The translations under genes were made by a program, and so were the position numbers. The notes under the pieces were generated by a model. It was not told the DNA's origin, searched no databases, and saw nothing but the letters and a program-made list of their open reading frames with translations. DNA of 36,094 nucleotides from Oscillospiraceae bacterium (lineage in GTDB: Bacteria > Bacillota > Clostridia > Oscillospirales > Oscillospiraceae): NCBI GenBank assembly GCA_017380435.1, contig JAFODZ010000017.1, positions 1-36,094 on the forward strand, read 5' to 3'. Of the stretch, positions 15,433 through 23,537 are shown one piece after another; the first letter of the stretch is position 1, and every line of letters starts with the position of its first letter.

Positions 15433-15461
15433 TTGCCTTTTTAGGAAAAAATGATTACAAT
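15433..15461 (+). promoter_or_regulatory. Promoter of the threonine-aldolase-like gene
   Basis: TTGCCT (15433-15438), 17-base spacer, TACAAT (15456-15461). The start near 15468 lies after an in-frame ATG at 15399, which rules that out as the start codon. Confidence 0.75.
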
Positions 15462-15491
15462 AGAAAAAAGTTTATGACCGGAGGCAAGACT

Positions 15492-16526
15492 ATGCTCTTT
15501 TTTCGCAATGATTACGGCAACGGCGCCCATCCTGCTGTGATGGAGGCCTTGTGCAAAACCAATTTGGAACTGACGGAGGGATACGGCACAGATCCCTACT
15601 GCCAAAAGGCTATCGAATGCATTCGCTTTTTGTGCGGGTGTCCCCAGGCCGAGGTGCATTTTGTTGCAGGAGGAACGCAGGTAAACAAAACGGCGATCGG
15701 TGCATTTCTCAGACCTTGGGAAGCGGTGATTGCGGCGGATTCAGGCCATATTCAGGTACATGAAAGCGGCGCCATTGAGCATAACGGCCACCGGATCTTT
15801 ACAGTCCCCTCGCCGGATGGCAAGCTGCGCCCGGAGCAGATCAGCCATCTGTGCAGTACATATCAGCAGGAGGAAACTTCTCCGGAACCCAAGCTGGTCT
15901 ATATTTCCAATACCACCGAATTGGGCACGGTTTACACCAGGGAGGAACTGGCTGCACTGCGGGCAGTCTGCGACCAATGGGGTCTAACCTTGTATTGCGA
16001 CGGCGCGCGGCTGGCGGCGGCTATGGCTGTTTCGGATACGGATTTTGCCGATTATGCTGCCCTGTGTCACGCCTTTACCATCGGCGGTACGAAAAATGGC
16101 CTGCTGTTTGGTGAGGCTTTGGTGATCACTGATCCCCGGTTGATGCCATCTTTCCGCCGGTGTATGAAGCAGCAAGGCGCTATGCTGGCAAAAGGACGGC
16201 TGCTGGGCGTGCAGTTTGGCGCGATTTTGGAAAATGATTTGTACTTGACACTGGCCCGGCAAGCGGCGCAGACTGCGCAGCTTCTGTCTGATGGTTTGGC
16301 AGAACAGGGAATAAAAATGCTGATCGACAGTCCCAGCAACCAGCTGTTTCCTGTTTTGCCCAATACGGTGATTACAGAGCTGCAGCAATCGGTGTCCTTT
16401 GAACATTGGAGCGTGGTCAGCGATACCCATAGCTGCATCCGGTTCGTGACGGCCTGGCACACTACAAACGAGGAAGTTGCCCAGCTGCTGTCGCTGCTTG
16501 AGAGGCTGCTCGGAGAGACAAAATAG
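15492..16526 (+). CDS. Low-specificity L-threonine aldolase-type PLP lyase (344 aa)
   Basis: A fold-type I PLP enzyme of the beta-eliminating lyase family that should cleave L-threonine or L-allo-threonine to glycine and acetaldehyde. Visible are the N-terminal RNDYGNGAHPAVMEAL, the GYGTDPYCQKA segment, the PLP-stacking region VHFVAGGTQVN, the CDGAR motif with the Asp that holds the pyridine nitrogen, and the Schiff-base lysine Lys201 in IGGTKNG. The start is the ATG at 15492, seven bases after GGAGG and downstream of the promoter. The length is normal for threonine aldolase. Close relatives acting on other beta-hydroxy amino acids cannot be excluded. No glycine or threonine pathway genes are adjacent. 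Confidence 0.87.
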   Translation: MLFFRNDYGNGAHPAVMEALCKTNLELTEGYGTDPYCQKAIECIRFLCGCPQAEVHFVAGGTQVNKTAIGAFLRPWEAVIAADSGHIQVHESGAIEHNGHRIFTVPSPDGKLRPEQISHLCSTYQQEETSPEPKLVYISNTTELGTVYTREELAALRAVCDQWGLTLYCDGARLAAAMAVSDTDFADYAALCHAFTIGGTKNGLLFGEALVITDPRLMPSFRRCMKQQGAMLAKGRLLGVQFGAILENDLYLTLARQAAQTAQLLSDGLAEQGIKMLIDSPSNQLFPVLPNTVITELQQSVSFEHWSVVSDTHSCIRFVTAWHTTNEEVAQLLSLLERLLGETK

Positions 16527-16571
16527 ATGTAAAACCGATTTTGAAACGGTGGTATGCGGCTGCCTTAGGGG

Positions 16572-16600
16572 TTGCAGGGTGTGGAAAAATGTGGTATTCT
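16572..16600 (+). promoter_or_regulatory. Promoter of the lipoprotein gene at 16620
   Basis: TTGCAG (16572-16577), 17-base spacer, TATTCT (16595-16600), followed closely by AGGAGG. Confidence 0.65.
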
Positions 16601-16619
16601 TGCTTTAGGAGGCGAAATT

Positions 16620-17177
16620 ATGAAAACACTGCACTTTCTTAGAAAAATGATGGCATTTCTGCTTTGTTTGGCAACTGCTGGGAGCTTGGCTGCCTGCTGC
16701 ATCGTGTTGCCGCAGGTTGCCCCGGAGCCTACCATAGAGGAAATAACGGAGAGTCAGCCGGAAGAAACGGAAGCTCCGAAAATGACCGTAGCTGAGTTTG
16801 TAGAAAAGGCGGAAGGTATTTGGATCTTTGATGAAACCGTCGGCTGGATGTATGAAGACCAGTATCGATTTGATGTATTGGAGATCAGCGGGGAGACCTG
16901 TGCCACCGCGGTATATCCCGGCGGCTACGATCGTCCCGGCACGATCCGGGATGTTGAGGTTTTGGATGAAAATACAGTTAAGCTGAGTCTTGTGTATGAG
17001 GCCGGCGAGTTTATGGGAGATATGTTGCCGGAAGCGCAGGATACGCTGACGATTACATTTATGGAAGCGGGTAAAATAAAGGCCCATTATGGGCAACTAC
17101 CTGACAGCGCCCTGACCTTTGGCGGTGCGGACTTTGATGAGGCACAAGCAGTAGCCCGCAGTCTGGCAGAACCATAA
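16620..17177 (+). CDS. Lipoprotein of unknown function (185 aa)
   Basis: The start at 16620 follows AGGAGG by seven bases. The N-terminus has a charged region (KTLHFLRKMM), a hydrophobic core and LAACC, a lipobox with an unusual second cysteine directly after the lipidated one. A Pro/Glu-rich linker (about residues 32-55, with several Glu-Glu and Thr-Glu steps) leads to an acidic globular domain of about 130 residues. The domain begins near TVAEFVEKAEGIWIFDE and probably forms a lipocalin-like or small beta-barrel. No family is recognised. It has its own promoter, and the next gene follows 45 bases later with a separate -10 box. Confidence 0.75.
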   Translation: MKTLHFLRKMMAFLLCLATAGSLAACCIVLPQVAPEPTIEEITESQPEETEAPKMTVAEFVEKAEGIWIFDETVGWMYEDQYRFDVLEISGETCATAVYPGGYDRPGTIRDVEVLDENTVKLSLVYEAGEFMGDMLPEAQDTLTITFMEAGKIKAHYGQLPDSALTFGGADFDEAQAVARSLAEP

Positions 17178-17184
17178 AAACAGA

Positions 17185-17190
17185 TATAAT
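17185..17190 (+). promoter_or_regulatory. Possible -10 box before the G1P dehydrogenase gene
   Basis: TATAAT 33 bases before the ATG at 17223. The expected -35 position falls inside the lipoprotein gene and reads TCTGGC, so this is a weak prediction; read-through from the lipoprotein promoter is also possible. Confidence 0.4.
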
Positions 17191-17222
17191 GGAATAAATA
17201 GAACAATTTTAAGAGAGATACT

Positions 17223-18482
17223 ATGGATATTAATACACTTTTAGCGGGCGTGGATTGCTCCTGCGGCAAGCATCATGCCTGCGATATCCGCTATGTTGCC
17301 ATTGAAAAGGGCGCAATTTCCAAACTCACCGCACTTACGGAGAATTATAGCTCCATTTTGCTGGTGGCGGATGAAAACACCTACGGCGCAGCCGGTGAGC
17401 AGACCGTCCGCGCACTGACCGGAAAGGAGATCTGCAAGGTGATCTTCCCCGGCGATACCATCCTCATTCCCAATGAAGATGCCATCGAACGGGTCAATGG
17501 CAAGCTGGCGGGCGCACAGCTGATTATCGGCATCGGCTCCGGCGTTATCCAGGATCTTTGCAAATATGTATCCCATACCTCCGGCATACCTTATTATATT
17601 ATTGCAACAGCACCGTCTATGGACGGTTATGCATCCACCGGTGCGGCAATGATCCTCGATGGTATGAAGGTTACGGTTTCTGCAGGTGTTCCCACGGCGA
17701 TCCTGGCTGATACCGAGGTGCTGAAGGATGCGCCTATGGATATGATCCAGGCCGGCTATGGCGACATCGTGGGCAAATATTCCGCGCTGAATGACTGGCG
17801 GCTGAGCCAGATCGTCAACGGCGAATATTTCTGCCAGGAAATCTATGATCTGACATTCCAGATGGTACATAAGACGCTGAAGCTGGCCGATGGTCTGGTG
17901 AAGCGGGAGGAAGAGAGCGTCAAGGTGCTGATGGAGGCGCTGGTCATCGTGGGCATTGCGATGAGCTTTGCCGGTTCTTCCCGGCCTGCCTCCGGCAGTG
18001 AGCATCATCTTTCTCATTATTTCGAAATCACCGGCATTGTCAACGGGGAGGATTATTTCCCTCACGGCATCGATGTGGCTTATTCCACGGTGATTACTGC
18101 CCAGCTGCGGGAAAAACTGCTTGCTCTGCCTTGGCCTGATACCCAGTACCGGCCCGACCGGCAGACCTATGTGGAGGAAGTTACCCGGATCTACGGCCCT
18201 GTGGCAGAAGGCTGCATCGCCCTGCAGGATCGGGTAGGCCTGTACGAAAAGGATATGCTCAGCATCTACAAGGCGAAAGAAGATGCCATTCGCGCCGTTT
18301 TGGCAGAAATGCCCAAGGCTTCCGAGATTTTGGGAATGCTGGAGGCGGTAGGTATGGATATGGCGGAGTTCTATGAGCTGTATTCTGCCAAGAAGATCGA
18401 AGATGCCATCGCCTACGCCAAGGAACTGAAAGACCGCTATACCGTTTTGTGGATGCACTATGATATGTTTGGAGGAATGTGA
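17223..18482 (+). CDS. egsA: sn-Glycerol-1-phosphate dehydrogenase (AraM/EgsA family, 419 aa)
   Basis: Reduces dihydroxyacetone phosphate to sn-glycerol 1-phosphate, the stereoisomer used in archaeal lipids; bacterial members are B. subtilis AraM/EgsA. Diagnostic motifs of this iron-alcohol-dehydrogenase-like family are present: IIGIGSGVIQDLCKYVSH (residues 101-118), APSMDGYAS, AGYGDIVGKYSALNDW with metal ligand Asp181, GSSRPASGSEHHLSHYFE and PHGIDV with His281. The length fits AraM. The ribosome binding site is AGAGAGA before the ATG. The HAD phosphatase gene starts one base after its stop codon. In B. subtilis araM is next to araL, a HAD phosphatase; a NagD/AraL-type gene also occurs here at 21172-21945 on the other strand. 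Confidence 0.92.
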   Translation: MDINTLLAGVDCSCGKHHACDIRYVAIEKGAISKLTALTENYSSILLVADENTYGAAGEQTVRALTGKEICKVIFPGDTILIPNEDAIERVNGKLAGAQLIIGIGSGVIQDLCKYVSHTSGIPYYIIATAPSMDGYASTGAAMILDGMKVTVSAGVPTAILADTEVLKDAPMDMIQAGYGDIVGKYSALNDWRLSQIVNGEYFCQEIYDLTFQMVHKTLKLADGLVKREEESVKVLMEALVIVGIAMSFAGSSRPASGSEHHLSHYFEITGIVNGEDYFPHGIDVAYSTVITAQLREKLLALPWPDTQYRPDRQTYVEEVTRIYGPVAEGCIALQDRVGLYEKDMLSIYKAKEDAIRAVLAEMPKASEILGMLEAVGMDMAEFYELYSAKKIEDAIAYAKELKDRYTVLWMHYDMFGGM

Positions 18483-18483
18483 C

Positions 18484-19209
18484 ATGGATGTCAGTAAAAT
18501 TAAGGTTATCGCTATGGATCTGGACGGCACACTCACTCAGCATAAGCAGCATATGTCCGAAGAATGCCGCCAGACGCTGATCAATCTCAGCAAGCGCTAT
18601 AAGCTGATGATGGTGGGCGCAGGCCAGGTGTATCGTATTTTCAATCAGCTGGAACAGTTCCCCATTGATATTATCGGCAACTACGGCCTGCAGTACGCCA
18701 AGTATAATCCCGAGACCCAGGATCTGGACATCATCCGGGACGACACCTTCCCCTGCGATCGGGAAAAGACGGAAGCTATCGTGACCTCTTTCCGGGAAAA
18801 ATACGGCTTTACCCAGTATGCAGGCGATAATGTGGAATATCATCCCTCCGGCTGTATTATCTTCCCGGTTTTGGGAACCAAGGCGCAGCAGGCGGACAAG
18901 CTGGCCTTTGACCCGGATCGCAGCAAGCGCCGGAAAATCTATAACGAAGTGGTGGAGGCATTTTCCGATTACTGTGTGTTTGTAGGCGGATCTTCCTCCT
19001 TCGATATGGCGCCAAAGCCGTATAATAAATTTTATGCCCTGGATCTGTTCTGCAAGGAGAACGGACTGGCGCACGATGAGGTTCTGTTTGTGGGCGATGA
19101 CTATGGCCAGGGCGGCAACGACGAATCGGTGTATTTGTCGGATGTTCCCTTCCTGTGCATTGACGACTACCGGGAATTCCCCGCCCGCATCACTGCGCTT
19201 TTAGGATAA
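18484..19209 (+). CDS. HAD-superfamily phosphatase (phosphomannomutase-like, IIB type, 241 aa)
   Basis: A cytoplasmic phosphatase or phosphomutase of the HAD superfamily. Motif I is MDLDGTLT at residues 12-19, and the acidic motif IV is FVGDDYGQGGND near residue 203. The insert between them is a C2 cap as in Cof-type, sucrose-phosphatase and eukaryotic phosphomannomutase-like proteins. The start at 18484 is preceded by GGAGG nine bases upstream; an in-frame ATG at 18460 lies inside the dehydrogenase gene. It is coupled to the G1P dehydrogenase gene with one base between stop and start. A role on a glycerol- or sugar-phosphate is likely, but the substrate cannot be read from the sequence. Confidence 0.82.
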   Translation: MDVSKIKVIAMDLDGTLTQHKQHMSEECRQTLINLSKRYKLMMVGAGQVYRIFNQLEQFPIDIIGNYGLQYAKYNPETQDLDIIRDDTFPCDREKTEAIVTSFREKYGFTQYAGDNVEYHPSGCIIFPVLGTKAQQADKLAFDPDRSKRRKIYNEVVEAFSDYCVFVGGSSSFDMAPKPYNKFYALDLFCKENGLAHDEVLFVGDDYGQGGNDESVYLSDVPFLCIDDYREFPARITALLG

Positions 19210-19217
19210 GACTGTAA

Positions 19218-19247
19218 GGGATTGTTGTAGCATGCTGCAACAATCCC
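19218..19247 (+). other. Stem-loop between the HAD and GH2 genes
   Basis: GGGATTGTTG and CAACAATCCC pair perfectly, extended by a G-U pair, around a small loop. No T-run follows, so it is not a normal terminator; it may mark an mRNA processing or stability element. Confidence 0.5.
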
Positions 19248-19304
19248 GATGAGATTCTGGAATATCTGCGGAAAATTGGATGCCATAAATGAGGAGGTAA
19301 GGCT

Positions 19305-21101
19305 ATGATGGAACAAAATGTGAATGCAATTCCCCGTCCGGAGCATCCCCGCCCGGATTTTATGAGAGACACCTTTTATAATCTCAACGGCACTTGGCAG
19401 TTTGCCTTTGACGACCGGGATATTGGCTTGACAGAAGGCTGGTACAAACCCGGCCATACGCTGGATCGGCAGATCGTGGTACCTTTCTGCTACCAAAGCA
19501 AGGCCAGCGGCATTGGCCCTACGGATGAAATCCATCCTATTATGTGGTACCGTCGCAGCTTCACTGTCCCGGAGGAGATGAAGGGCAGAAAAATTCTGAT
19601 CCGGTTTGGCGCAGTGGATTTTGAAGCTACTGTCTATGTTAACGGTCACGCCATCGGCAGCCACAGGGGTGGTTACACCCCCTTCGCACTGGATGCCACC
19701 GCCTTTCTAACCGAGGGCGAGAACGATCTGTGCGTCCGCGTGCAGGATATGGCTGATCCCATTCAAACCCGTGGCAAGCAGTATTGGAAACGGGGATTGT
19801 ATTCCTGCTTTTATACTGCCAGCAGCGGTATTTGGCAGACGGTGTATCTGGAAGCGGTGTCCGATCTGCGTCTGGACTATGTCCATGTGACCCCCGACAT
19901 CGACCACGGCTTAGCAAAAGCTGAGATCCTGTTTAATAAAGTGCCTGACGGTGAAGTGACGGTCAGCCTGGAGGTTACCCTGGCGGGTAAAAAGGTCCGT
20001 CGGGTGACCACAGATACCTTTAACCGCAATGTGAATGCCACATTGGACTTGGATACCCGGGAGAAGTTTATTCCCGTAGCTATGTGGAGTCCCAGAAAAC
20101 CGGCTCTGTATGATCTGCGGGTGCAGGTCTGGAAGGGCGATGAGCTTCTGGATCAGGTGGATACTTATTTTGGTATGCGTAAGGTTGAGGTTCAGGACGG
20201 CGTTGTTTATCTGAATAACGACCGGATCTATCAGCGGCTGATTCTGGATCAGGGCTACTGGCCTGACACCATAATTACCCCGCCCAGCGACGAAGCCATC
20301 CGTGAGGACCTGGAATGGACGCTGAAGTTCGGCTTCAACGGTGCCAGAAAGCATCAGAAGATCGAAGACCCCCGGTACTACTACTGGGCGGATAAGATGG
20401 GTGTGCTGGTTTGGGGTGAAGTGCCCAGTCCCTTCACCTATACCGATGAAACAGTGGAAAATTTAAGCGCTACCATGCTGGAATTTATCCGCCGTGACTT
20501 CAACCACCCCTGTATCATTACCTGGGTGCCGCTGAATGAAAGCTGGGGTGTACCTCAGATCGTTTCCAACGAGCGCCAGAGAATGACCTCCTCTATGCTC
20601 TACTATATGACCAAGGCTGCCGACGGCACCCGCCTTTGCTCCGGCAACGACGGTTGGGAGCAGGTGCATACCGATATTTGCGGCCTGCACGACTATAACA
20701 GCACTTATGAGGTGCTGAAGGATCACTTTGGTGACCGCAAATTTATAGAAGAGCAGGCCTGCGATGGTCGCCGGGCCTATGCCAATGGCTATCAGTGTAC
20801 CGGCAAGGAGGCCTTTATGGTCACCGAGTACGGTGGCATCGCCTTTACCAATATCGGTATCCAGGGCGAAATGGGCGGCATGCAGACCTGGGGTTACCAC
20901 GGCAAGGTATCGGATGAAGAGGCCTTCTTTGACAGATATGCGGCCTGCACCCAGGCTATTCGGGAGATTCCCTTCTGCCGTGGCTTCTGCTACACCCAGT
21001 TGACGGATGTCATGCAGGAGATCAATGGTCTGCTGACCCCGGACCGTCAGCCCAAAATGGATGTTGAGCGTTTTCGGAAGCTGAATTGCAATCCTGTATA
21101 A
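19305..21101 (+). CDS. Glycoside hydrolase family 2 enzyme (598 aa)
   Basis: A cytoplasmic beta-glycosidase; there is no signal peptide. Domain order: a galactose-binding jelly roll (about residues 20-190; LNGTWQFAFDD, YVNGHAIGSHRGGYTPF), an Ig-like domain (to about 290) and a TIM barrel. The catalytic acid is Glu412 in PLNESWG and the nucleophile Glu508 in MVTEYGG. It is short for a GH2 and close to the beta-glucuronidase/compact beta-galactosidase class, but the NxK motif of glucuronidases was not found, so specificity is open. GGAGG stands seven bases before the start codon. It follows the G1P dehydrogenase and HAD genes by 95 bases with a stem-loop between, so co-transcription is likely. 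A glycosylated glycerol compound could be the common substrate (inference). Confidence 0.88.
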   Translation: MMEQNVNAIPRPEHPRPDFMRDTFYNLNGTWQFAFDDRDIGLTEGWYKPGHTLDRQIVVPFCYQSKASGIGPTDEIHPIMWYRRSFTVPEEMKGRKILIRFGAVDFEATVYVNGHAIGSHRGGYTPFALDATAFLTEGENDLCVRVQDMADPIQTRGKQYWKRGLYSCFYTASSGIWQTVYLEAVSDLRLDYVHVTPDIDHGLAKAEILFNKVPDGEVTVSLEVTLAGKKVRRVTTDTFNRNVNATLDLDTREKFIPVAMWSPRKPALYDLRVQVWKGDELLDQVDTYFGMRKVEVQDGVVYLNNDRIYQRLILDQGYWPDTIITPPSDEAIREDLEWTLKFGFNGARKHQKIEDPRYYYWADKMGVLVWGEVPSPFTYTDETVENLSATMLEFIRRDFNHPCIITWVPLNESWGVPQIVSNERQRMTSSMLYYMTKAADGTRLCSGNDGWEQVHTDICGLHDYNSTYEVLKDHFGDRKFIEEQACDGRRAYANGYQCTGKEAFMVTEYGGIAFTNIGIQGEMGGMQTWGYHGKVSDEEAFFDRYAACTQAIREIPFCRGFCYTQLTDVMQEINGLLTPDRQPKMDVERFRKLNCNPV

Positions 21102-21110
21102 TAAAAAATT

Positions 21111-21136
21111 ACCGGAAGGTCGTTTGACCTTCCGGT
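21111..21136. terminator. Bidirectional terminator between convergent genes
   Basis: ACCGGAAGGTC-gttt-GACCTTCCGGT, a perfect 11-bp stem with an A-run on the left (AAAAAATT) and a T-rich right side. It serves the GH2 gene on the + strand and the glycerol phosphate operon on the - strand. Confidence 0.92.
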
Positions 21137-21171
21137 ATTCTATTATAAGTGATTTGTTGGGATGTGTCCGG

Positions 21172-21945
21172 TTATCGAACCAGGTCGCCGACGCCGTTGG
21201 CGATATATTTGGGCCGGTAGGGGAATTTGTCAATATCCTCCATAGCGGTCACGCCGGAGAGCACCAGAACCGTATCCACATTGGATTCGATACCGGCGAT
21301 GATGTCCGTATCCATCCGGTCGCCAATGAAGGCGATATCCCGAGAATGGCAGTTCAGCTTGTTCAGACCGTGGCGGAGCATCAGCGGATTGGGTTTGCCC
21401 ACAAAATAGGCCTTTTTGCCGGTGGAAATCTCAATGGGAGCAATCAGCGAACCGGTGGCGGGGAAAATTCCGTTTTCCACAGGGCCGGTAATATCCGGGT
21501 TCGTGCCGATGAGCTTGGCACCCTTCATTACCAGATTAATGGCTTTGGTGATTTTCTCAAAGCTGTAGGTGCTGGTTTCGCCCACGACCACATAGTCGGG
21601 GTTCACATCGTTCATATAAATTCCCTTGTCGTAAAGGGCTTTGGTAAGGGCAGCTTCGCCGATGACATAGGCGGTGCTGTCCGGCTTTTGATTGTGGAGA
21701 AATTCTGCGGTAGCCATGGCGCTGGTGTAAAAGTGGTCGGGTGTGACTTGCAGACCCATCCGCTCCAGCTTCATACTCAGTTCGTGGGGGGTGCGCTCGG
21801 AGCTGTTGGTGAGGAAGACAAATTTTTTGTCGTTTTCCAGCATCCAGTTCACAAATTCTGCTACACCGTCAAGAATTTTGTTGCCGTGATAGATCACGCC
21901 ATCCATATCGCAGATAAAGCCTAATTTGTTTTTAATGTTTTCCAT
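21172..21945 (-). CDS. HAD-IIA phosphatase (NagD/AraL-like, 257 aa)
   Basis: Cytoplasmic phosphatase of the NagD/AraL/PGP family. Motifs: FICDMDGVIYHGN (nucleophile Asp13, acid Asp15), FLTNSSERT, a C2 cap, the lysine-bearing FVGKPNP and IGDRMDTDI. Family members hydrolyse sugar phosphates, nucleotide monophosphates or glycerol phosphate. The start at 21945 overlaps the TAA of the preceding gene by one base (TAATG) and is preceded by AAGGAGA, so it is translationally coupled to the DUF1667 gene. As last gene of a glycerol 3-phosphate operon it may return glycerol phosphate to glycerol; this is inference from context. An in-frame ATG further upstream lies within the DUF1667 gene. Confidence 0.88.
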   Translation of the reverse strand: MENIKNKLGFICDMDGVIYHGNKILDGVAEFVNWMLENDKKFVFLTNSSERTPHELSMKLERMGLQVTPDHFYTSAMATAEFLHNQKPDSTAYVIGEAALTKALYDKGIYMNDVNPDYVVVGETSTYSFEKITKAINLVMKGAKLIGTNPDITGPVENGIFPATGSLIAPIEISTGKKAYFVGKPNPLMLRHGLNKLNCHSRDIAFIGDRMDTDIIAGIESNVDTVLVLSGVTAMEDIDKFPYRPKYIANGVGDLVR

Positions 21946-22292
21946 TAAAGTATCTCCTTGGTAATCACGATGGCGGAGCCACAAACATCTGCCAATACCA
22001 CATCGCCGATTTTGGCAGGTGCCTGGATCTGGGTTTGCCGCAGAATGTTCATAACCTCCATCATTTTATCCTTGGCCACGGGGGTGAGGGTTTTGACGCT
22101 GGCCATGGTGTTATATCGATTGCTGACCCGAACGGTTGCGGTTACAGTGCGCACGGGATTGGTGCATTCGTTGATGGCATATTCCTGTCCCTTGGGGCAG
22201 GCGTTGCCGGTAACCGTTACATTTTCCCCCTGGATATCGGCGCACAGGGAGCAACCCCGGGGGCAGATAATGCAAATCATATCTCGTTTCAT
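21945..22292 (-). CDS. DUF1667 cysteine-rich protein of the anaerobic G3P oxidoreductase (115 aa)
   Basis: A small protein with CIICPRGCSLC near the N-terminus and a further NACPKGQEYA, giving a four- or five-cysteine site likely to hold an iron-sulfur cluster or zinc. DUF1667 proteins are encoded almost always behind a GlpA-like oxidase and a second FAD/NAD oxidoreductase in Clostridia, as here, and are thought to be the electron-transfer subunit of an anaerobic glycerol 3-phosphate dehydrogenase. The start ATG overlaps the TAA of the FAD oxidoreductase gene (TAATG) and its own stop overlaps the next start the same way, so the three proteins are probably made in balanced amounts. Confidence 0.88.
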   Translation of the reverse strand: MKRDMICIICPRGCSLCADIQGENVTVTGNACPKGQEYAINECTNPVRTVTATVRVSNRYNTMASVKTLTPVAKDKMMEVMNILRQTQIQAPAKIGDVVLADVCGSAIVITKEIL

Positions 22293-23536
22293 TACAGTTC
22301 CTCCAGACTTACGGTGATGGGGCCGGTGATGTTTTGCAGGGCAGCGGCCTTTACGGTGATTTTTTCCATCTCGCCGGGGGCAGCCTTCAGCTTTTTGGCT
22401 ACGGCAAGCACGGTATCACCGGCGGAAACAGTGAACTTCACTTTGCCGAAAGGCTGGGTCACCCGCAGGAACAGGGAAACATCTTCTTCAGTGCTGTTGA
22501 TGGTCTGCGGCAGTACATAGCGCACGCCGTTACCCGGTTTGGTTTGCAGGGTATTTTCGGATTTGTTCAGTCCGTTGACATACTTTACTGCACCCAAACC
22601 GGCCCGCTCGGCCTCGTCAGAAACATAATCCACCAGATCGTGAACCTGCAAAACATTGCCGCAGGCGAAAATGCCGGGAATTTCAGTCTGACAGCATTCA
22701 TCCACGATGGCACCGTTGGTGATGGGGTCGATGGGAATGCCGGCGGCTCGGGTCAGTTCGTTTTCGGGAATCAGACCGACGGACAGCAGCAGGGTATCGC
22801 AGGGGATATAGCGCTTGGTCTCCTCAATGGGCTGACGGCGTGCATCCACCTGGGCGATGGTAACGCCCTCCAGGCGCTCCTTGCCGTGGATCTGGACAAC
22901 GGTGGTGCTCAGATACAGGGGGATGCCGAAGTCCTCCAGACACTGCACGATATTCCGGGTCAGACCGCCGGAATAGGGCATAACCTCGCACACGGCCTCC
23001 ACTTTTGCGCCCTCAAAGCTCATACGGCGGGCCATAATCAAGCCGATATCGCCGGAGCCGAGAATGACCACCCGCTTGCCCACCTGGTAACCCATACAGT
23101 TGACCAGCTTTTGGGCAGTACCGGCGCTATATACACCGGCGGGGCGGCTGCCGCAGATATTCAGCGCGCCTCTGCTCCGCTCCCGGCAACCCATTGCCAG
23201 GATAACGGCCTTTGCCTGGATCTTCATAATGCCCTGACGGTTTTGGGCAGTTACTACCCGGTCGGGGGAGACAGAGGTGACCATAGTTTCCGGGAAGACT
23301 GTAATATTGCGGCTGCGAACTTTTTCTTCATAAATAGCGGCATATTCCGGGCCAGTCAGCTCCTTGCCGAACTTATGAAGACCAAAACCGTTGTGGATGC
23401 ACTGCATCAGAATACCGCCCAGATGGGGTTCTCTGTCCAAAATGACGACATCCTGGCAGCCGGCATCATATGCGGCAATGGCTGCTGCCATACCGGCGGG
23501 GCCGCCGCCTACGACTACGATATCGTGACTAATCAT
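22292..23536 (-). CDS. FAD/NAD(P)-dependent oxidoreductase of the G3P operon (414 aa)
   Basis: A pyridine-nucleotide-disulfide-oxidoreductase-fold flavoprotein. It has the FAD-binding VVVGGGPAGMAAA at the N-terminus, GGILMQCIHNGFG, ILAMGCRERSRG, a second Rossmann motif VVILGSGDIGL near residue 160, and the FACGNVLQVHD motif that contacts FAD. It likely passes electrons from the GlpA-like subunit to or from NAD, with the DUF1667 protein as partner. The start is set at the ATG at 23536, one base after the stop codon of the preceding gene. In-frame TTG (23548) and GTG (23545) codons are possible alternatives, since GGAAGG lies very near them. The end overlaps the next start codon. Confidence 0.88.
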   Translation of the reverse strand: MISHDIVVVGGGPAGMAAAIAAYDAGCQDVVILDREPHLGGILMQCIHNGFGLHKFGKELTGPEYAAIYEEKVRSRNITVFPETMVTSVSPDRVVTAQNRQGIMKIQAKAVILAMGCRERSRGALNICGSRPAGVYSAGTAQKLVNCMGYQVGKRVVILGSGDIGLIMARRMSFEGAKVEAVCEVMPYSGGLTRNIVQCLEDFGIPLYLSTTVVQIHGKERLEGVTIAQVDARRQPIEETKRYIPCDTLLLSVGLIPENELTRAAGIPIDPITNGAIVDECCQTEIPGIFACGNVLQVHDLVDYVSDEAERAGLGAVKYVNGLNKSENTLQTKPGNGVRYVLPQTINSTEEDVSLFLRVTQPFGKVKFTVSAGDTVLAVAKKLKAAPGEMEKITVKAAALQNITGPITVSLEEL

Positions 23537-23537
23537 A

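Noticed and set aside
17241-18536. Long open frame (431 codons) on the minus strand across the G1P dehydrogenase gene
   Set aside because: The + strand protein has clear family motifs throughout; the antisense frame has none and is rich in His, Gln and Ile in a random way. It results from codon bias.
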